Below, piece after piece: positions 29,620 through 29,672 of a stretch of DNA of 29,672 nucleotides; within the stretch, counting starts at the first letter, position 1; every line of letters starts with the position of its first letter. A program made the translations under genes and the position numbers. Location of the stretch: assembly GCA_964512045.1 (NCBI GenBank), contig CAZEJK010000041.1:1-29672 (forward strand). The letters are read 5' to 3'. The notes under the pieces are model-generated. The model searched no databases and was not told the DNA's origin. It saw nothing but the letters and a program-made list of their open reading frames with translations. Source of the stretch: CAZEJK01 sp964512045 (GTDB lineage: Bacteria; Acidobacteriota; Thermoanaerobaculia; Thermoanaerobaculales; Sulfomarinibacteraceae).

Positions 29620-29672
29620 GCGGCTCAAAACTCCGTATCTTCGAAAATTCGAAGCAAAGCGCCTGGGTTGAG
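29620..29672 (+). repeat. Intergenic repeat type A, copy 3 (cut by window end)
   Basis: The first ~27 bp (GCGGCTCAAAACTCCGTATC and the following TTCGAAA) match copies 1 and 2 nearly exactly; similarity then falls but continues to GCAAAGCGCCTGGG. It contains a perfect inverted repeat CTTCGAA-AA-TTCGAAG (29639-29654). It begins 9 bp after the DivIVA-gene stop. The window ends before the GC-rich half would start. Confidence 0.7.

Noticed and set aside
1..29672. CRISPR arrays, insertion sequences, phage or defence islands
   Set aside because: No regularly spaced repeats, transposase, integrase or known defence-domain gene was found on either strand.

Overview
This window is about 29.7 kb of GC-rich (roughly two-thirds G+C) bacterial chromosome. 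It is densely packed, and almost every gene is on the + strand; only smpB, the HD-GYP gene and a small DUF4177-like gene are on the - strand. The gene set points to a diderm bacterium: a family 9 (heptosyltransferase-like) glycosyltransferase, an NtrY-type kinase with its DUF4390 partner, and a sigma/anti-sigma/Spy-like envelope operon. It sits alongside RNase Y, YmdB-type phosphodiesterase, ZapA and DivIVA. This mix suggests Acidobacteriota or a deltaproteobacteria-like lineage; that placement is inference from gene content, not a phylogenetic result.

Layout. (1) 1-2229, - strand: an intergenic repeat, smpB and a GAF/HD-GYP signalling protein. (2) 2432-8229, + strand: DUF4390 protein and NtrY-like histidine kinase, a second repeat copy, then a large TPR membrane protein with an RDD-family membrane protein. 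(3) 8239-10236: a DUF4177-like gene, then a translationally coupled ECF sigma factor, zinc-type anti-sigma factor and Spy/CpxP-like protein. (4) 10439-17412: FHA-GAF-adenylate cyclase, an ITPA/HAM1-type pyrophosphatase, ubiE/menG methyltransferase, folD, coaE, recN and tsaC. (5) 17413-17938: the longest gene-free stretch, with DnaA-box-like repeats and an AT-rich segment that resemble a replication origin. (6) 17939-23857: gamma-carbonic anhydrase, hisS, aspS, two tRNA-Val genes and thrS. (7) 23948-29610: rpmI, rplT, zapB-like, zapA, a possible 6S RNA interval, rny, ymdB, GT9 glycosyltransferase and divIVA. A third repeat copy ends the window.

Most of the window is core information-processing, nucleotide/cofactor and cell-division metabolism. 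Many genes overlap by ATGA or GTGA, so translational coupling within short operons is the rule. The features beyond ordinary annotation are in the DNA between genes. They are a dispersed 115-bp repeat placed just after stop codons, an origin-like iteron cluster, a recurring -10-like hexamer 7-9 nt before SD-less start codons (probable leaderless mRNAs), and a tRNA-Val/thrS locus with a consensus promoter buried in the end of aspS, a structured leader and an intervening terminator. I found no CRISPR array, transposase, phage gene or recognisable defence system, and no clearly novel multi-gene system.
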